A stretch of 36,246 nt of DNA, taken from Phycisphaerae bacterium. GTDB lineage: Bacteria; Planctomycetota; Phycisphaerae; Phycisphaerales; UBA1924. The notes under the pieces were generated by a model. That model was not told the origin of the DNA. It saw only the letters and a list, made by a program, of their open reading frames with translations, and ran no database searches. Below are positions 1-7,742 of the stretch, piece after piece. The stretch spans positions 1 to 36,246 of the forward strand of contig JAUIFD010000014.1 in the NCBI GenBank assembly GCA_030429485.1, written 5' to 3'. The position numbers and the translations under genes are program-made. How positions within the stretch are numbered: position 1 is the stretch's first letter; each line of letters opens with the position of its first letter.

Positions 1-111
1 CTGCTCGAGCAGCTCGACGAGCCGGTCAAGCCCGCGCGCGCCACCGTCAACGAGGCCCTCGATCGACTCTCGCGCGGCGCCCAGGACAAGCCGAGGATCG
101 CGATGCATTAG
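1..111 (+). CDS. C-terminal end of an unidentified protein (5' partial)
   Basis: An open frame enters from the left edge and ends at a TAG at 109-111, giving the last 36 residues of a protein. The tail is hydrophilic and looks helical (LLEQLDEPVKPARATVNEAL, then a basic, proline-containing end). It is too short to assign to a family. It is co-directional with the next gene, 47 bases away, which carries its own -10-like element. The frame shows the third-position GC bias of real genes in the window. Function unknown. Confidence 0.5.
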   Translation: MLEQLDEPVKPARATVNEALDRLSRGAQDKPRIAMH

Positions 112-158
112 CGACCGAGCACGGCGCACCGACACAAGGGTGCTGTTAGGATGGGCTC

Positions 159-782
159 ATGGCCCAGCGTCGGCACCATTACGAGGTCGCGTTCGAGTCG
201 TACCTGCGGGACCGACGCGTGCCGTACGTCGCGGTGGACGAGGCGAAGAAGGCGCTGCTGCCCGACTCGGCCCGCCTGATGGTGCACGACTGTGCCGAGC
301 AGCGCGAGCGCTCGCTCAAGAGCTTCGACTTCGTCGTGTACGGCGAATCGGCAAACCTGCTCGTCGAAATCAAGGGTCGCAAGCTCGGGAGGGCGAGCGC
401 GCCGATGGTGGACGCGCCGCAGCGGGCCGGGCGCGGGCCAAGGCTCGAATCGTGGGTCAACGGGGATGATGTGGGATCACTTGAGACCTGGTCTCGCTTG
501 TTCGGCGACGGGTTCGAGCCCGTGTTTGTCTTCGTCTACTGGTGCCAGGAACAGCCAGCCTCGGCGCTCTTCGAGGAGACCTTTGAACACCGCGGGCGGT
601 GGTATGCGCTGCGGGCGGTCTTCGCGGAAGACTACGCACGGGCTATGCGGGTTCGGTCCCGTCGATGGGGCACGGTGCATGTCGACCGTGCGACGTTCGA
701 GGCGATCAGCCACCCCTTCTCAGCGACCTGGGACACCGCGACGCCCGGTCGGGTGCCAGCCCTGCTGCCCCTGGGGGCGTGA
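159..782 (+). CDS. HYExAFE family protein, PD-(D/E)XK nuclease-like
   Basis: 207 residues. The N-terminus carries the motif that names this planctomycete family (H7-Y8-E9-V-A-F12-E13). Further on, FDFVVYG (Asp57) followed by LLVEIKGRKLG (Glu70-Ile-Lys72) has the layout of a PD-(D/E)XK nuclease core: an acidic residue, then an E-x-K on the next strand. The C-terminal half has aromatic-rich strands (VFVFVYWC) that would complete a compact alpha/beta fold. No signal peptide or membrane segment, so cytoplasmic. The ATG lies 6 nt after TAGGAT (147-152), suggesting a very short 5' leader. Family membership is recognised from the motif. Nuclease activity is inferred from the E-x-K pattern only, and no substrate or partner gene is evident nearby. 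Confidence 0.75.
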   Translation: MAQRRHHYEVAFESYLRDRRVPYVAVDEAKKALLPDSARLMVHDCAEQRERSLKSFDFVVYGESANLLVEIKGRKLGRASAPMVDAPQRAGRGPRLESWVNGDDVGSLETWSRLFGDGFEPVFVFVYWCQEQPASALFEETFEHRGRWYALRAVFAEDYARAMRVRSRRWGTVHVDRATFEAISHPFSATWDTATPGRVPALLPLGA

Positions 783-828
783 TTCTGGTGGGAACGGATC
801 GGGCGAAGGTGGGCCGGCGCCTTGAGCC

Positions 829-857
829 TTGTGTGCCCCCTCGGGGCCCCATAGCAT
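829..857 (+). promoter_or_regulatory. Candidate sigma-70 promoter for the 864 gene
   Basis: TTGTGT (829-834), a 17-base spacer and TAGCAT (852-857), ending 6 bases before the ATG at 864. The same -35 hexamer is used in front of the HTH gene at 30465. The short distance to the start codon implies a very short or absent 5' leader. Confidence 0.45.
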
Positions 858-863
858 TCGGGC

Positions 864-1085
864 ATGAAACGACCCGCACTCGCCCTGGGGCTGCTCTTGG
901 CTGCCACGTCGCTCCCGGTCGCCGCCCAGCAGTCGGGCAACAACGAGACCGGCGCGCCGCGCCCACCGGTGCCGAGCGACACCGACGAGCCGCCGGTGGT
1001 CATGAACATCCTGACCCTCGCGATCATGGTCGCGCTGGTGGTCGGCGTGCAGGCAATCCCATCGAAGCGCGGCCACCAGGACTGA
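864..1085 (+). CDS. Small exported/membrane protein, unknown function
   Basis: 73 residues. An N-terminal signal sequence (MKRPALALGLLLAATSLPVAAQQ, cleavage probably after AAA/VAA-Q) is followed by a Pro/Asp-rich linker (about 25-45), one hydrophobic helix (VMNILTLAIMVALVVGVQAI, about 46-65) and a short basic tail. It would be a small type I inner-membrane protein, or a two-TM protein if the signal is not cleaved. A promoter-like pair lies directly upstream. It is followed after 63 bases by two further small membrane-anchored proteins. No family recognised. Confidence 0.6.
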   Translation: MKRPALALGLLLAATSLPVAAQQSGNNETGAPRPPVPSDTDEPPVVMNILTLAIMVALVVGVQAIPSKRGHQD

Positions 1086-1148
1086 CCCGCCACCTCGAGT
1101 GACCACGGCCAAACCGGCGCCGAGCGCGCCCGAACCCGGACGCCCCCT

Positions 1149-1466
1149 ATGCACCAGACACCGACCCACGACCCCGCCTCCAGGCGCTGGCGTCGATCGC
1201 TCGTCGCGCTCAACCTCGTGCTTGCTGCGGCGGTCGGCGCGACCTTCGTCGTCGAAGCGACCGGGCAGTCCGGCGCCCCCCGCGGCCGCGGCGAGTACAC
1301 GATGATCGGTGGCGAAGTGCAGGGCGGCAACGCCAACGCCATCTACGTGCTCGACGGGTCGAACCAGGAGATGATCGCCCTGCGGTGGAACGACTCGCGC
1401 AACCGTCTCGAGGGCATCGGGTTCCGCGACCTCGACAAGGACACGCAGGAGAAGGCCCCGCGATGA
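1149..1466 (+). CDS. Membrane-anchored 105-aa protein, first of a paralogous pair
   Basis: 105 residues: a short basic N-terminus (SRRWRRS), one TM helix (LVALNLVLAAAVGATFVVEA, about 17-36), a flexible linker, and a small strand-rich domain beginning GEYTMIGGEV and containing IYVLDGSNQEMIALRW. The topology suggests a periplasmic domain on a membrane anchor. Its stop overlaps the start of the next gene as ATGA (1463-1466), so the two are probably translationally coupled. The next gene has the same length and plan (GEY, then V-L-D, then a basic/aromatic strand), suggesting an old tandem duplication. Function unknown; the strand pattern resembles a single hairpin of a beta-propeller blade, which is inference. 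Confidence 0.6.
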   Translation: MHQTPTHDPASRRWRRSLVALNLVLAAAVGATFVVEATGQSGAPRGRGEYTMIGGEVQGGNANAIYVLDGSNQEMIALRWNDSRNRLEGIGFRDLDKDTQEKAPR

Positions 1467-1780
1467 ACACCCACACCCACCACAAGCACGATCGCGCCTT
1501 CGCCCTGCTCGGGACCCTCTCGGCGGCGCTGACGCTCACGCTCGCGCTGCGCGTCGCCACGCTCGCCACGCCCGCGGCGAAGGGCGAGATGGTCTCGAAC
1601 GTCGGCGAGTACGTCGCCATGACGACCAAGAGCGGGAACGAGGAGGTGCTCGCGGTGCTCGACAACCGCGACGAGCTGCTCCTGATCTACAAGGTCGTTA
1701 ATCAGTCGAAGCTTGAGATCATGGGGCGCGAGAGCCTGCCGGCGCTGTTCGCCGCAGCCCGCGGACAGGCGGGCGGGTAA
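1463..1780 (+). CDS. Membrane-anchored 105-aa protein, second of a paralogous pair
   Basis: 105 residues. A His-rich start (MNTHTHHKHDR) precedes a TM helix (FALLGTLSAALTLTLALRVA, about 14-33) and a C-terminal domain starting GEYVAMTTKSG and containing LAVLDNRDELLLIYKV. I chose the ATG at 1463 because it overlaps the upstream stop (ATGA) and gives the same anchor-plus-domain architecture as the neighbour; an in-frame upstream start would add an arginine-rich stretch with no counterpart. The alignment with the upstream gene rests on GEY, VLD and the following hydrophobic strand. RicT begins 9 bases downstream, so this is probably one operon. Function unknown. Confidence 0.6.
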   Translation: MNTHTHHKHDRAFALLGTLSAALTLTLALRVATLATPAAKGEMVSNVGEYVAMTTKSGNEEVLAVLDNRDELLLIYKVVNQSKLEIMGRESLPALFAAARGQAGG

Positions 1781-1789
1781 GCCCACTCC

Positions 1790-3172
1790 GTGTCGATCCT
1801 CCCTCTCCCCCAGTTCGAGGCCGATCTCGCGGAGCTTGAGGCCGAGCGCGAGGCGCTGGCGCGCCTGGAGCCGCCCAAGACCGTGGTCGTGCGCTTCGGA
1901 TCGATGCGCCTGATCGGGGAGTACCGCTACGAGGGCGAGCAGGTGCTCGGGTGCGGGTCGAAGCTGGTCGTGCGCACGCATCGCGGCACCGAGCTCGGCG
2001 AGATGCTCACCTCGACCTGCCCCAACGCCGGGTGCGGCAAGAGCGTGACGCGCAAGGAGATGCTCGATTACATCCAGCATTCCGGCGGACGCGACTACCC
2101 GTTCTTCACAAACGGGATCGTGGTGCGGATCGCGACGGTCGAAGACCTCAACGAGCAGGCGGCGATCGAGCAGAGCAAGCACGGCCTGCGCGCCCAGGCT
2201 CGCGAGGTCGCTCGGGCGTGCGGCGTTGATGTGAAGGTCGTCGAGGTCGAGCCGATCCTCGGGCGCGAGCGCCTGACGGTGTACTACCTCTCCGAGGAAC
2301 GCGCCGAGCTGCGCGACCTGGGCGGCGAGCTCTCGCGCGCCTTTGACGCGCGCGTGGACCTGCGCCACGTGGGCGCGCGCGACGAGGCGCGCCTCACCGC
2401 GGACTACGAGCGCTGCGGGCAGCACTGCTGCTGCCAGAGCTTCCTCAAGGTGCTCAAGCCGGTGTCGATGCGCTCGGCCAAGGTGCAGAAGGCGACGCTG
2501 GAGCCGCTCAAGATCTCCGGCCGGTGCGGGCGGCTCATGTGTTGCCTGCGCTACGAAGATCAGACGTACTCCGACCTCAAGAAGAACCTGCCCCATCGCA
2601 AGACCAGGGTGGGCACGCCCGAGGGCGACGGGATCGTGATCAAGACGCAGATCCTCACCCAGCTCGCGCTGATCAAGCTCGACGACGGGCGCGAGGTCGC
2701 GATCCCCGTCGAGGAACTCGGCCCGCCGGGCTCCAAGACCGCCCCGGTCGCGCCCGAGCCGACGGTCAAGAGTGATCGCGAGGAGCGCCGTCGGCGCCAG
2801 GACCGGCGACGCGCAGACCGGCGGGAAGCAAAGGGGAGCGCGACCCCGGACGTCGAACGCCAGCCACCGGAGGACGTGCCGCAGGAGGACGGCGAGCGCC
2901 GTGGGCGCAAGAAGCGCCGCCGGCGACGCCGACCGGGCGACCGGGCGAAGGGCGCAGACAGCGCGCCCCGGGCGGAGTCCGATGGTCCGCGGGAGACGCC
3001 CGATGCCCACGCCGAGTCTGGGCCTGGAACCGAGAAGCACTCGGAAAGCAAGGCCGAGCGGGCGAAGCGCAGGCGGCGGCGAAGGCGGAAGCGGTCGGGC
3101 GGACCCGAGCAAGGCGGCTCGGGTGACGGCGGGCGCGGCGGCCCGCCCGGCGAATCTCCACCGAGCGACTAA
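1790..3172 (+). CDS. ricT: PSP1-domain RicT-like protein with long basic tail
   Basis: 460 residues from a GTG start 9 bases after the previous stop. The PSP1 core spans about 95-300 (FFTNGIVVRI, YYLSEERAELRDL, FDARVDLRHVGARDEARL). It carries the characteristic cysteines: Cys209, Cys213-215 (CGQHCCCQSF), Cys246 and Cys251-252 (GRCGRLMCCLRYE), plus an extra pair at Cys77/Cys82. In Bacillus, RicT (YaaT) joins RicA and RicF in an Fe-S-containing complex that promotes RNase Y-dependent mRNA processing. In other phyla the family's role is less clear. From about residue 312 to the end the protein is a disordered Arg/Lys/Glu-rich tail with runs such as KKRRRRRR, which could bind nucleic acid (inference). 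No signal peptide; cytoplasmic. Neither ricA nor ricF is in the window. Confidence 0.88.
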   Translation: MSILPLPQFEADLAELEAEREALARLEPPKTVVVRFGSMRLIGEYRYEGEQVLGCGSKLVVRTHRGTELGEMLTSTCPNAGCGKSVTRKEMLDYIQHSGGRDYPFFTNGIVVRIATVEDLNEQAAIEQSKHGLRAQAREVARACGVDVKVVEVEPILGRERLTVYYLSEERAELRDLGGELSRAFDARVDLRHVGARDEARLTADYERCGQHCCCQSFLKVLKPVSMRSAKVQKATLEPLKISGRCGRLMCCLRYEDQTYSDLKKNLPHRKTRVGTPEGDGIVIKTQILTQLALIKLDDGREVAIPVEELGPPGSKTAPVAPEPTVKSDREERRRRQDRRRADRREAKGSATPDVERQPPEDVPQEDGERRGRKKRRRRRRPGDRAKGADSAPRAESDGPRETPDAHAESGPGTEKHSESKAERAKRRRRRRRKRSGGPEQGGSGDGGRGGPPGESPPSD

Positions 3173-3181
3173 GGTTGGCCC

Positions 3182-4831
3182 ATGAGCGACGCACACAGCC
3201 CCCAGTCGAGTGTCAAGGACACGCTCGTCAGCCTCACGATCGCGTTCGCGCTCGCGTTCGTGTTTCGCGGGTTTGTGATCGAGGGGTTCGTGATTCCGAC
3301 CGGATCGATGGCCCCCACACTCAACGGCGCGCACGTCCGGATGTACTCGCCCGAATCGGGTGACAACTGGGCGGTGGACCCTTGGGACCCGGCCAACGGC
3401 GGCACGCCGCTCGCGGTGCAGGGCAGGCCGGGTGAGGAGCTGCGCGTCACCGACCCCATGACCGGCGCGAAGGCGGGGCGCGAGCTGCCCGCGGACATGG
3501 GCGAGAATCGAGCGCTGCGAGGCGGCGAGCGCATCTTCGTGCTCAAATACCTGTTCTCGATCTTCGATCCGAGTCGATTCGACCCGGTCGTGTTCAAGTA
3601 CCCGGGCAACCCGCGCGAAAACTACATCAAGCGCCTCGTGGGGCTCCCCAACGAGGAGATCGCGCTCGTCGATGGCGACATCTTCGCGCGCCCGGCGCAC
3701 GACCTCGAAGGCGGCGTCTCGGACTGGAGCGCCGACGACTGGACGGTCGTCCGCAAGCCCGAGCGCGAGCAGCGCACGCTCTGGATGGCGATGGCCGACT
3801 CCCGCTACGAGCCGATCGATCCCGAACGCGACGGACGGGTGTGGTTCCGTCGCCCGTGGAGCGGGCAGCGAACCGACGGCTCGCGCGACGCGCGGTGGAC
3901 CTTCGAGCCAGGCACGTACCGCTTCGAGGGGTCGGGCGACACAGCGTTGGTGTGGGACACCGAGAACTGGCCGGTGACGGATCGGTACTGGTACAACGAA
4001 TCGCCGGACAGCCGCGACCAAACGCCGATGGGGGGCATGTTCCCCAAAGGCAAGGTCGCGCGCGTGTTCCCGGTCTCGGACGTGCGCGTGTCGTTCAACA
4101 TCGAACCGGATACGGACGGCGCCGCGACGAGCGCAACGCTCACCTCACGCGGGCATGAGTTCCGCGCGAGCGTTTCGGCTGGGGCGGTGAAGGCCGAGAT
4201 GCGGTCGACCAACGGGAGCGAGTGGAACACGCTCGACGAGGTGAGCGCGGCCGGCGTGCTCGGGGCGGGGCGGATTACCCGCGTCGAGTTCTGGTTTGTC
4301 GATCAGTCGGTGCAGGTCTGGATCAACGGCAAGCGTGTCGCCAACGGTGCGTACGACTGGACGCCCGCCCAGCGCGTCGCGTTCGCCACGGACCTCGACC
4401 CCGATTCGCTCGACGCGACTTCGCTCGCGGACTGGTCGCACTACACGCGCCCGTCGATCCGCGTCGAACTCGACGGCGGGTCGGCGTCGGTGCATCGCCT
4501 TCGCCTCGATCGCGATCTGCACTACCAAGCGTCCGTGTACCCGCAGAGCGGGCCGCGGTATGGCGAGCCCGCGCTCGCGACGCACCCCGCGACCCCGTGC
4601 GTGCTCGGGCCGGATCAGTTCTTCATGTGCGGCGACAACTCCGCCTCGAGCCTCGACGGGCGGCTCTGGCAGGTGCCCGATCCGGCGGTCGCGGCGCAGC
4701 TCGACCCGACGCCGGGTGTCGTGGATCGGGCGCTGATGGTGGGGCGCGCGTTCGTCGTGTACTTCCCGGGCATCAACCGCGACCGCGGGTACCCCGCGCC
4801 CGACGCCGGACGCCTCCGGTGGATCTGGTAA
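3182..4831 (+). CDS. lepB: Signal peptidase I with large periplasmic insertion
   Basis: 549 residues, against roughly 200-330 for typical bacterial type I signal peptidases. One N-terminal TM helix (about 13-38) leads into the catalytic serine motif (PTGSMAPTL, Ser42). The general base lies in NYIKRLVGLPNE (Lys150). The conserved C-terminal box is CGDNSASSLDGR (about 483-494), followed by a VGRAFVVYFP strand. An 80-residue insertion separates Ser and Lys, and some 320 residues separate Lys from the last box. The latter includes a strand-rich part (FWFVDQSVQVWINGKRVANG) resembling LamG/concanavalin-like sandwich domains. It cleaves Sec/Tat signal peptides at the outer face of the inner membrane. 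A -10-like TAAGGT overlaps the ricT stop codon. The 3' end overlaps the next gene by 13 bases. Confidence 0.9.
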   Translation: MSDAHSPQSSVKDTLVSLTIAFALAFVFRGFVIEGFVIPTGSMAPTLNGAHVRMYSPESGDNWAVDPWDPANGGTPLAVQGRPGEELRVTDPMTGAKAGRELPADMGENRALRGGERIFVLKYLFSIFDPSRFDPVVFKYPGNPRENYIKRLVGLPNEEIALVDGDIFARPAHDLEGGVSDWSADDWTVVRKPEREQRTLWMAMADSRYEPIDPERDGRVWFRRPWSGQRTDGSRDARWTFEPGTYRFEGSGDTALVWDTENWPVTDRYWYNESPDSRDQTPMGGMFPKGKVARVFPVSDVRVSFNIEPDTDGAATSATLTSRGHEFRASVSAGAVKAEMRSTNGSEWNTLDEVSAAGVLGAGRITRVEFWFVDQSVQVWINGKRVANGAYDWTPAQRVAFATDLDPDSLDATSLADWSHYTRPSIRVELDGGSASVHRLRLDRDLHYQASVYPQSGPRYGEPALATHPATPCVLGPDQFFMCGDNSASSLDGRLWQVPDPAVAAQLDPTPGVVDRALMVGRAFVVYFPGINRDRGYPAPDAGRLRWIW

Positions 4832-5328
4832 CCGGACAAGCGACGGGCGAGCCTGCGCCGGAGCGGCGCGAGGCCGACCCGCTGCTTGTGTCGTTTCTCG
4901 CCTCGCGTGACGTGCGGTGCCCGGCGTGCGGGTACAACGTCCGCGGCGTGCGGGCGCCGGCATGCCCGGAGTGCGACGAACCGCTCGAACTCGCCCTGCT
5001 CGGCACTGACCGGGCGCTCGGCGGGTGGCTTCTCGCGATCGTGGCGTGCGCGCTCGCGTGCGGCGCCGACCTGCTCGCCGCCGCCCTGTTCCTGGCGCAG
5101 ATCATCTCGCTCGGCGGGCTGATCGGGGGGCCGGTGTTCCGCTTCACGCTCGGCGCGATCGTGGCGATCGGCGTCGTGTGCGCCGTCTCCCTCTCGGTGC
5201 TGCTGCGCCACCGGCGCGACTGGGACAGGATGTCGTCACGCCAGCGCTGGCGCACGGGCACCGCGGTCGGCTTTACCGTCTTCGCCGCTCACGCGGTGGT
5301 GGGCATCCTCTTCCTGCTCTCGGTCTGA
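4819..5328 (+). CDS. Zinc-ribbon multi-pass membrane protein
   Basis: 169 residues from a GTG overlapping the end of lepB by 13 bases. A soluble N-terminus carries a zinc ribbon (CPACGYNVRGVRAPACPECDEPL, cysteines near 34, 37, 49, 52). Four hydrophobic helices follow: about 68-84, 88-104, 110-128 and 148-167. The CPxCGYNxRG ribbon followed by membrane helices is common in planctomycete genomes, but no function is known to me. The zinc ribbon would face the cytoplasm. Overlap with lepB suggests coupled translation and a possible envelope role. The start could also be a GTG near 4888, which would shorten the N-terminus without touching the ribbon. Confidence 0.65.
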   Translation: MDLVTGQATGEPAPERREADPLLVSFLASRDVRCPACGYNVRGVRAPACPECDEPLELALLGTDRALGGWLLAIVACALACGADLLAAALFLAQIISLGGLIGGPVFRFTLGAIVAIGVVCAVSLSVLLRHRRDWDRMSSRQRWRTGTAVGFTVFAAHAVVGILFLLSV

Positions 5329-5330
5329 GG

Positions 5331-5906
5331 TCAGTCTTCGAGGCGCGAATCACCCTCGCCGAGCTGCTCCTGCAGCCACTCTTTGGCGGCGGCCCACTCG
5401 CGCTTGATCGTGCGCTGCGAGCGCCCCGTCGCGTCGGCGATCTGCTCGACGCGGAGCCCCACAAAGAACCGCAGCATCGTCGTCTCGTACAGGCGCGGGT
5501 CGCGCTCCTCGAGCTTGCTCAGCACCTCGTCGAGCGCGAGGAGGTCGGCGTCGGCCTCGGGCCTGGCTGAGAAAGCCGACTCGAGCGGCACGCGCTGGCG
5601 GCCCCCGCCTCGCTTGATCGCCTGACGCTGACGCGCCTGGTCGATGAGCAAGCGACGCATGGTCTGGGCAACCGCGGCGAAGAAGTGGGCCCGGCTCTGC
5701 CATCTTGCCTCGGGCGCCTGCAGGATCTTCAGGAACGCCTCGTGCACGAGGGCGGTGGGCTGCATCACCCCGGAGTTGGACTCGTACCGCATCTGCGAGT
5801 GCGCAAATCGGCGGAGGTCGTCGTACAGACGGGTGAACATCTCCTCGGAGCCGACCGAGCCGTCTGTGAAGCCCTCGTTGGGTGCCTGGGCGTCTTCCAC
5901 GATCAT
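5331..5906 (-). CDS. ECF-type RNA polymerase sigma factor (TIGR02999-like)
   Basis: 191 residues. Region 2 runs from about 25 to 95 (FTRLYDDLRRFAHSQMR, TALVHEAFLKIL, HFFAAVAQTMRRLLIDQARQ), followed by a basic linker (RQAIKRGGGRQR). Region 4, with its helix-turn-helix, is near 150-185 (VEQIADATGRSQRTIKREW). The TALVHEAFLKL and FFAAVAQxMRRLLIDxAR signatures are those of the ECF group expanded in Planctomycetes. It should direct RNA polymerase to a small regulon. No anti-sigma factor is adjacent: the neighbours are the convergent zinc-ribbon gene, 2 bases away, and the lipoprotein gene upstream (81-base gap). TAGGCT lies immediately before the ATG, too close for a normal leader, so the true start or promoter may differ. 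Confidence 0.88.
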   Translation of the reverse strand: MIVEDAQAPNEGFTDGSVGSEEMFTRLYDDLRRFAHSQMRYESNSGVMQPTALVHEAFLKILQAPEARWQSRAHFFAAVAQTMRRLLIDQARQRQAIKRGGGRQRVPLESAFSARPEADADLLALDEVLSKLEERDPRLYETTMLRFFVGLRVEQIADATGRSQRTIKREWAAAKEWLQEQLGEGDSRLED

Positions 5907-5987
5907 CAGCCTATCCAGCCTTTCATCCCCGTGTGCCCCCGGGGCCCGACAGGCGCGAGGTGGCCGCCCGGGGGGCCAGCGATTCCG

Positions 5988-6884
5988 CTACTTGTCGCTG
6001 TCCGTTTCCCAGGCCTCGATCGCCCGCGCCAGGGCGTCTGCGACGCCCACCAGGGCGGTGCTCGGGGTGAGGCAGAGCGGATCGTCGATCAGCGCGACCC
6101 GACCTCGCTCCACGGCGGGGAGGCGAAGGTCCGCGATCCACCCGAGGGACTCGATGGCACGGGCGGTGTCGAGAGGGTCGCTCGGGGTGGATCCACGGGC
6201 CCCGGGATCGAAGACCACGATCGCGTCCGGCCCGAGAGCCACGAGGTCCTCGGCGTGCAGGCGGGCGTAGGCGCCGGCATCCGGCGCGAGAGCGGAGCGA
6301 CCTCCTAGCCGAACGAGTAGGTCGTGGTGTGCCGAACCCGGTCCGAGGGCGGCCGGCTCGTCGCCGGGGATGAGCAGCAGGATCGACACGCGTGCATCAG
6401 CGACGACGGGGCTCGGCTCGAGGGCGGCCCTGATCTCCTCCGCGGTGCGCCCGGATGCGGGCGGTTCGCCGAGGAGGTCACGTGCGAGGGGTGCGAAGGC
6501 GACGACTTCGTCGAGCGTCAGGAGTTGCTCGTCGTGGACGCGCCAACCGCGTTCATCCGCGAGGGTTGACAGCCGCCCGGGCAGGTCACGCGAGCCCCAT
6601 TGCACGAAGACGTGCGTGGGCGCGGCTCGCACAAGCGCTTCGTAATCAATGCCGAGTTGGTCGCCACAAACGGGCAGCGCGGGGTCGAGCGCGAGGTCCC
6701 ACCCATGCCGACCGACGATCCAGGGCTCATACCCCATGTCGCGCAGCGTGATGGCGACCGCGGGGCTGAGCGCGACAATGCGCGGGGTGTCGGGGTGGAC
6801 GGGTTGAGGATCGGCGTCCGGGTGGCGCGCGCATGCGGCGATGATCGTGATCGCTGCGCAGCAAAGAGCGAGCACGCGGGTCAT
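5988..6884 (-). CDS. BtuF/TroA-like substrate-binding lipoprotein
   Basis: 298 residues. The N-terminus is a lipoprotein signal (MTRVLALCCAAITIIAAC, lipobox Cys18). The body matches cobalamin/Fe-siderophore binding proteins: RIVALSPAVAITLRDMGYEPWIVGRHGW, then VCGDQLGIDYEALVRAAPTHVFVQ, then a C-terminal lobe with ALGPDAIVVFDP. Start chosen at the ATG overlapping the upstream kinase stop as ATGA (6881-6884); it gives a clean lipobox, whereas further upstream the frame is arginine-rich. Such proteins deliver ligand to an ABC permease such as BtuCD, but no permease or ATPase lies in the window, so it may serve a distant transporter. Coupling to a kinase gene is unusual. The ligand cannot be told from sequence. 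Confidence 0.8.
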   Translation of the reverse strand: MTRVLALCCAAITIIAACARHPDADPQPVHPDTPRIVALSPAVAITLRDMGYEPWIVGRHGWDLALDPALPVCGDQLGIDYEALVRAAPTHVFVQWGSRDLPGRLSTLADERGWRVHDEQLLTLDEVVAFAPLARDLLGEPPASGRTAEEIRAALEPSPVVADARVSILLLIPGDEPAALGPGSAHHDLLVRLGGRSALAPDAGAYARLHAEDLVALGPDAIVVFDPGARGSTPSDPLDTARAIESLGWIADLRLPAVERGRVALIDDPLCLTPSTALVGVADALARAIEAWETDSDK

Positions 6885-7738
6885 GGTGTGGACTCGTTTC
6901 GATGCTCGCCCCGCAGCGGGTTGTCCTTCGGCGTGGGATCGCCGTGGTGATCGACGACGTGAGCGACCGCGCGCCACAGGCGGCGGCACTCGGCGCGCCG
7001 CTCGCGCGCCGGCACACCGATCTCATCCACGCACGCGCGGAGGGCGCGCCACCTGTCCGTCTCCGCGATCGGGATCCCGCATCCGGTTGGCTCGATCACG
7101 AGCGATGCGAGCATCGGCGCGAGCAGGCGTTCGCGTGTCAGGTCGGGCCCGGCCTCGCGCACGCCGGCGGCATCGATGAGCACGGGCTGGGCGTCGGATT
7201 CGCGCACGAGGACGTTGGATGGCTTGAGATCGCGATTGAACAGCTCGCCCTCCGCGAGCTGGGCCGGGATGCGGCCCACGGCGCGCGTTATCCCGCGACG
7301 CTCGATGCGCGGCGAGCCGGACGCGAACGCCATGTGCTGCAGGAGCGTGTGCCCGGGGATGCGTTCGGTGATGAGGAGCACCCACCGCACACCGAGGGTA
7401 TCACGCGCGTGGAGCAGGGCGAGGTCGCGCGCGATAGGGGTGGCGCAGCGCTCACGCACGAGTTCGGCGCGCACCCACTGGCGATCGAGGCGTGACATGC
7501 GCAGCCGCGCACGCACTCGCGACCGGAGCGTGCGCACGGGCTCGCCCTTGACAACGACTTCCGATGGCGTGCGCCCGAGCGCGATCCGCGCGGCGGTCAC
7601 GCGCACGGTATCGGTGCTCTTGAGCTCATCGAGGTCGTCGGCGGCGCGGAGCGCCTCGGCCCAGGCCGACGGATCGGCGGTCAGATCGTGCGCGACACGG
7701 CGCACGCGGATGCCGATCGCGGGGAGCTCCCGGGGCAC
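6881..7738 (-). CDS. Atypical kinase-fold protein (WaaP/Kdo-kinase-like)
   Basis: 285 residues from a GTG 4 bases after the cyclophilin stop. Kinase landmarks are visible in order: VVVKGEPV (candidate ATP-binding Lys64), a hinge-like WVLLITERIPG (120-129), the catalytic loop FNRDLKPSNVLV (Asp170, Asn175) and a metal-binding strand VLIDAAG (Asp189) in place of DFG. There is no clear Gly-rich loop and no long C-lobe, as in lipopolysaccharide kinase (InaA/WaaP) and RIO-type families. Since an LpxR-like protein lies two genes upstream, a lipid A/LPS-core sugar kinase is a reasonable guess, but protein or small-molecule substrates are not excluded. No signal peptide; cytoplasmic. Its end overlaps the lipoprotein start by 4 bases. 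Confidence 0.65.
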   Translation of the reverse strand: MPRELPAIGIRVRRVAHDLTADPSAWAEALRAADDLDELKSTDTVRVTAARIALGRTPSEVVVKGEPVRTLRSRVRARLRMSRLDRQWVRAELVRERCATPIARDLALLHARDTLGVRWVLLITERIPGHTLLQHMAFASGSPRIERRGITRAVGRIPAQLAEGELFNRDLKPSNVLVRESDAQPVLIDAAGVREAGPDLTRERLLAPMLASLVIEPTGCGIPIAETDRWRALRACVDEIGVPARERRAECRRLWRAVAHVVDHHGDPTPKDNPLRGEHRNESTP

Positions 7739-7742
7739 CGCA

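Noticed and set aside
1343-4021. Very long open frame (892 codons) on the minus strand opposite ricT/lepB
   Set aside because: It is Arg/His/Ala-rich with no domain, and lies opposite two genes with clear catalytic motifs. Long antisense frames are expected in DNA with this strong third-position GC bias.
6885-6989. Longer N-terminus for the BtuF-like protein
   Set aside because: The extra 35 residues are arginine-rich and would bury the lipoprotein signal; the ATG at 6884 gives a proper lipobox and an ATGA overlap.
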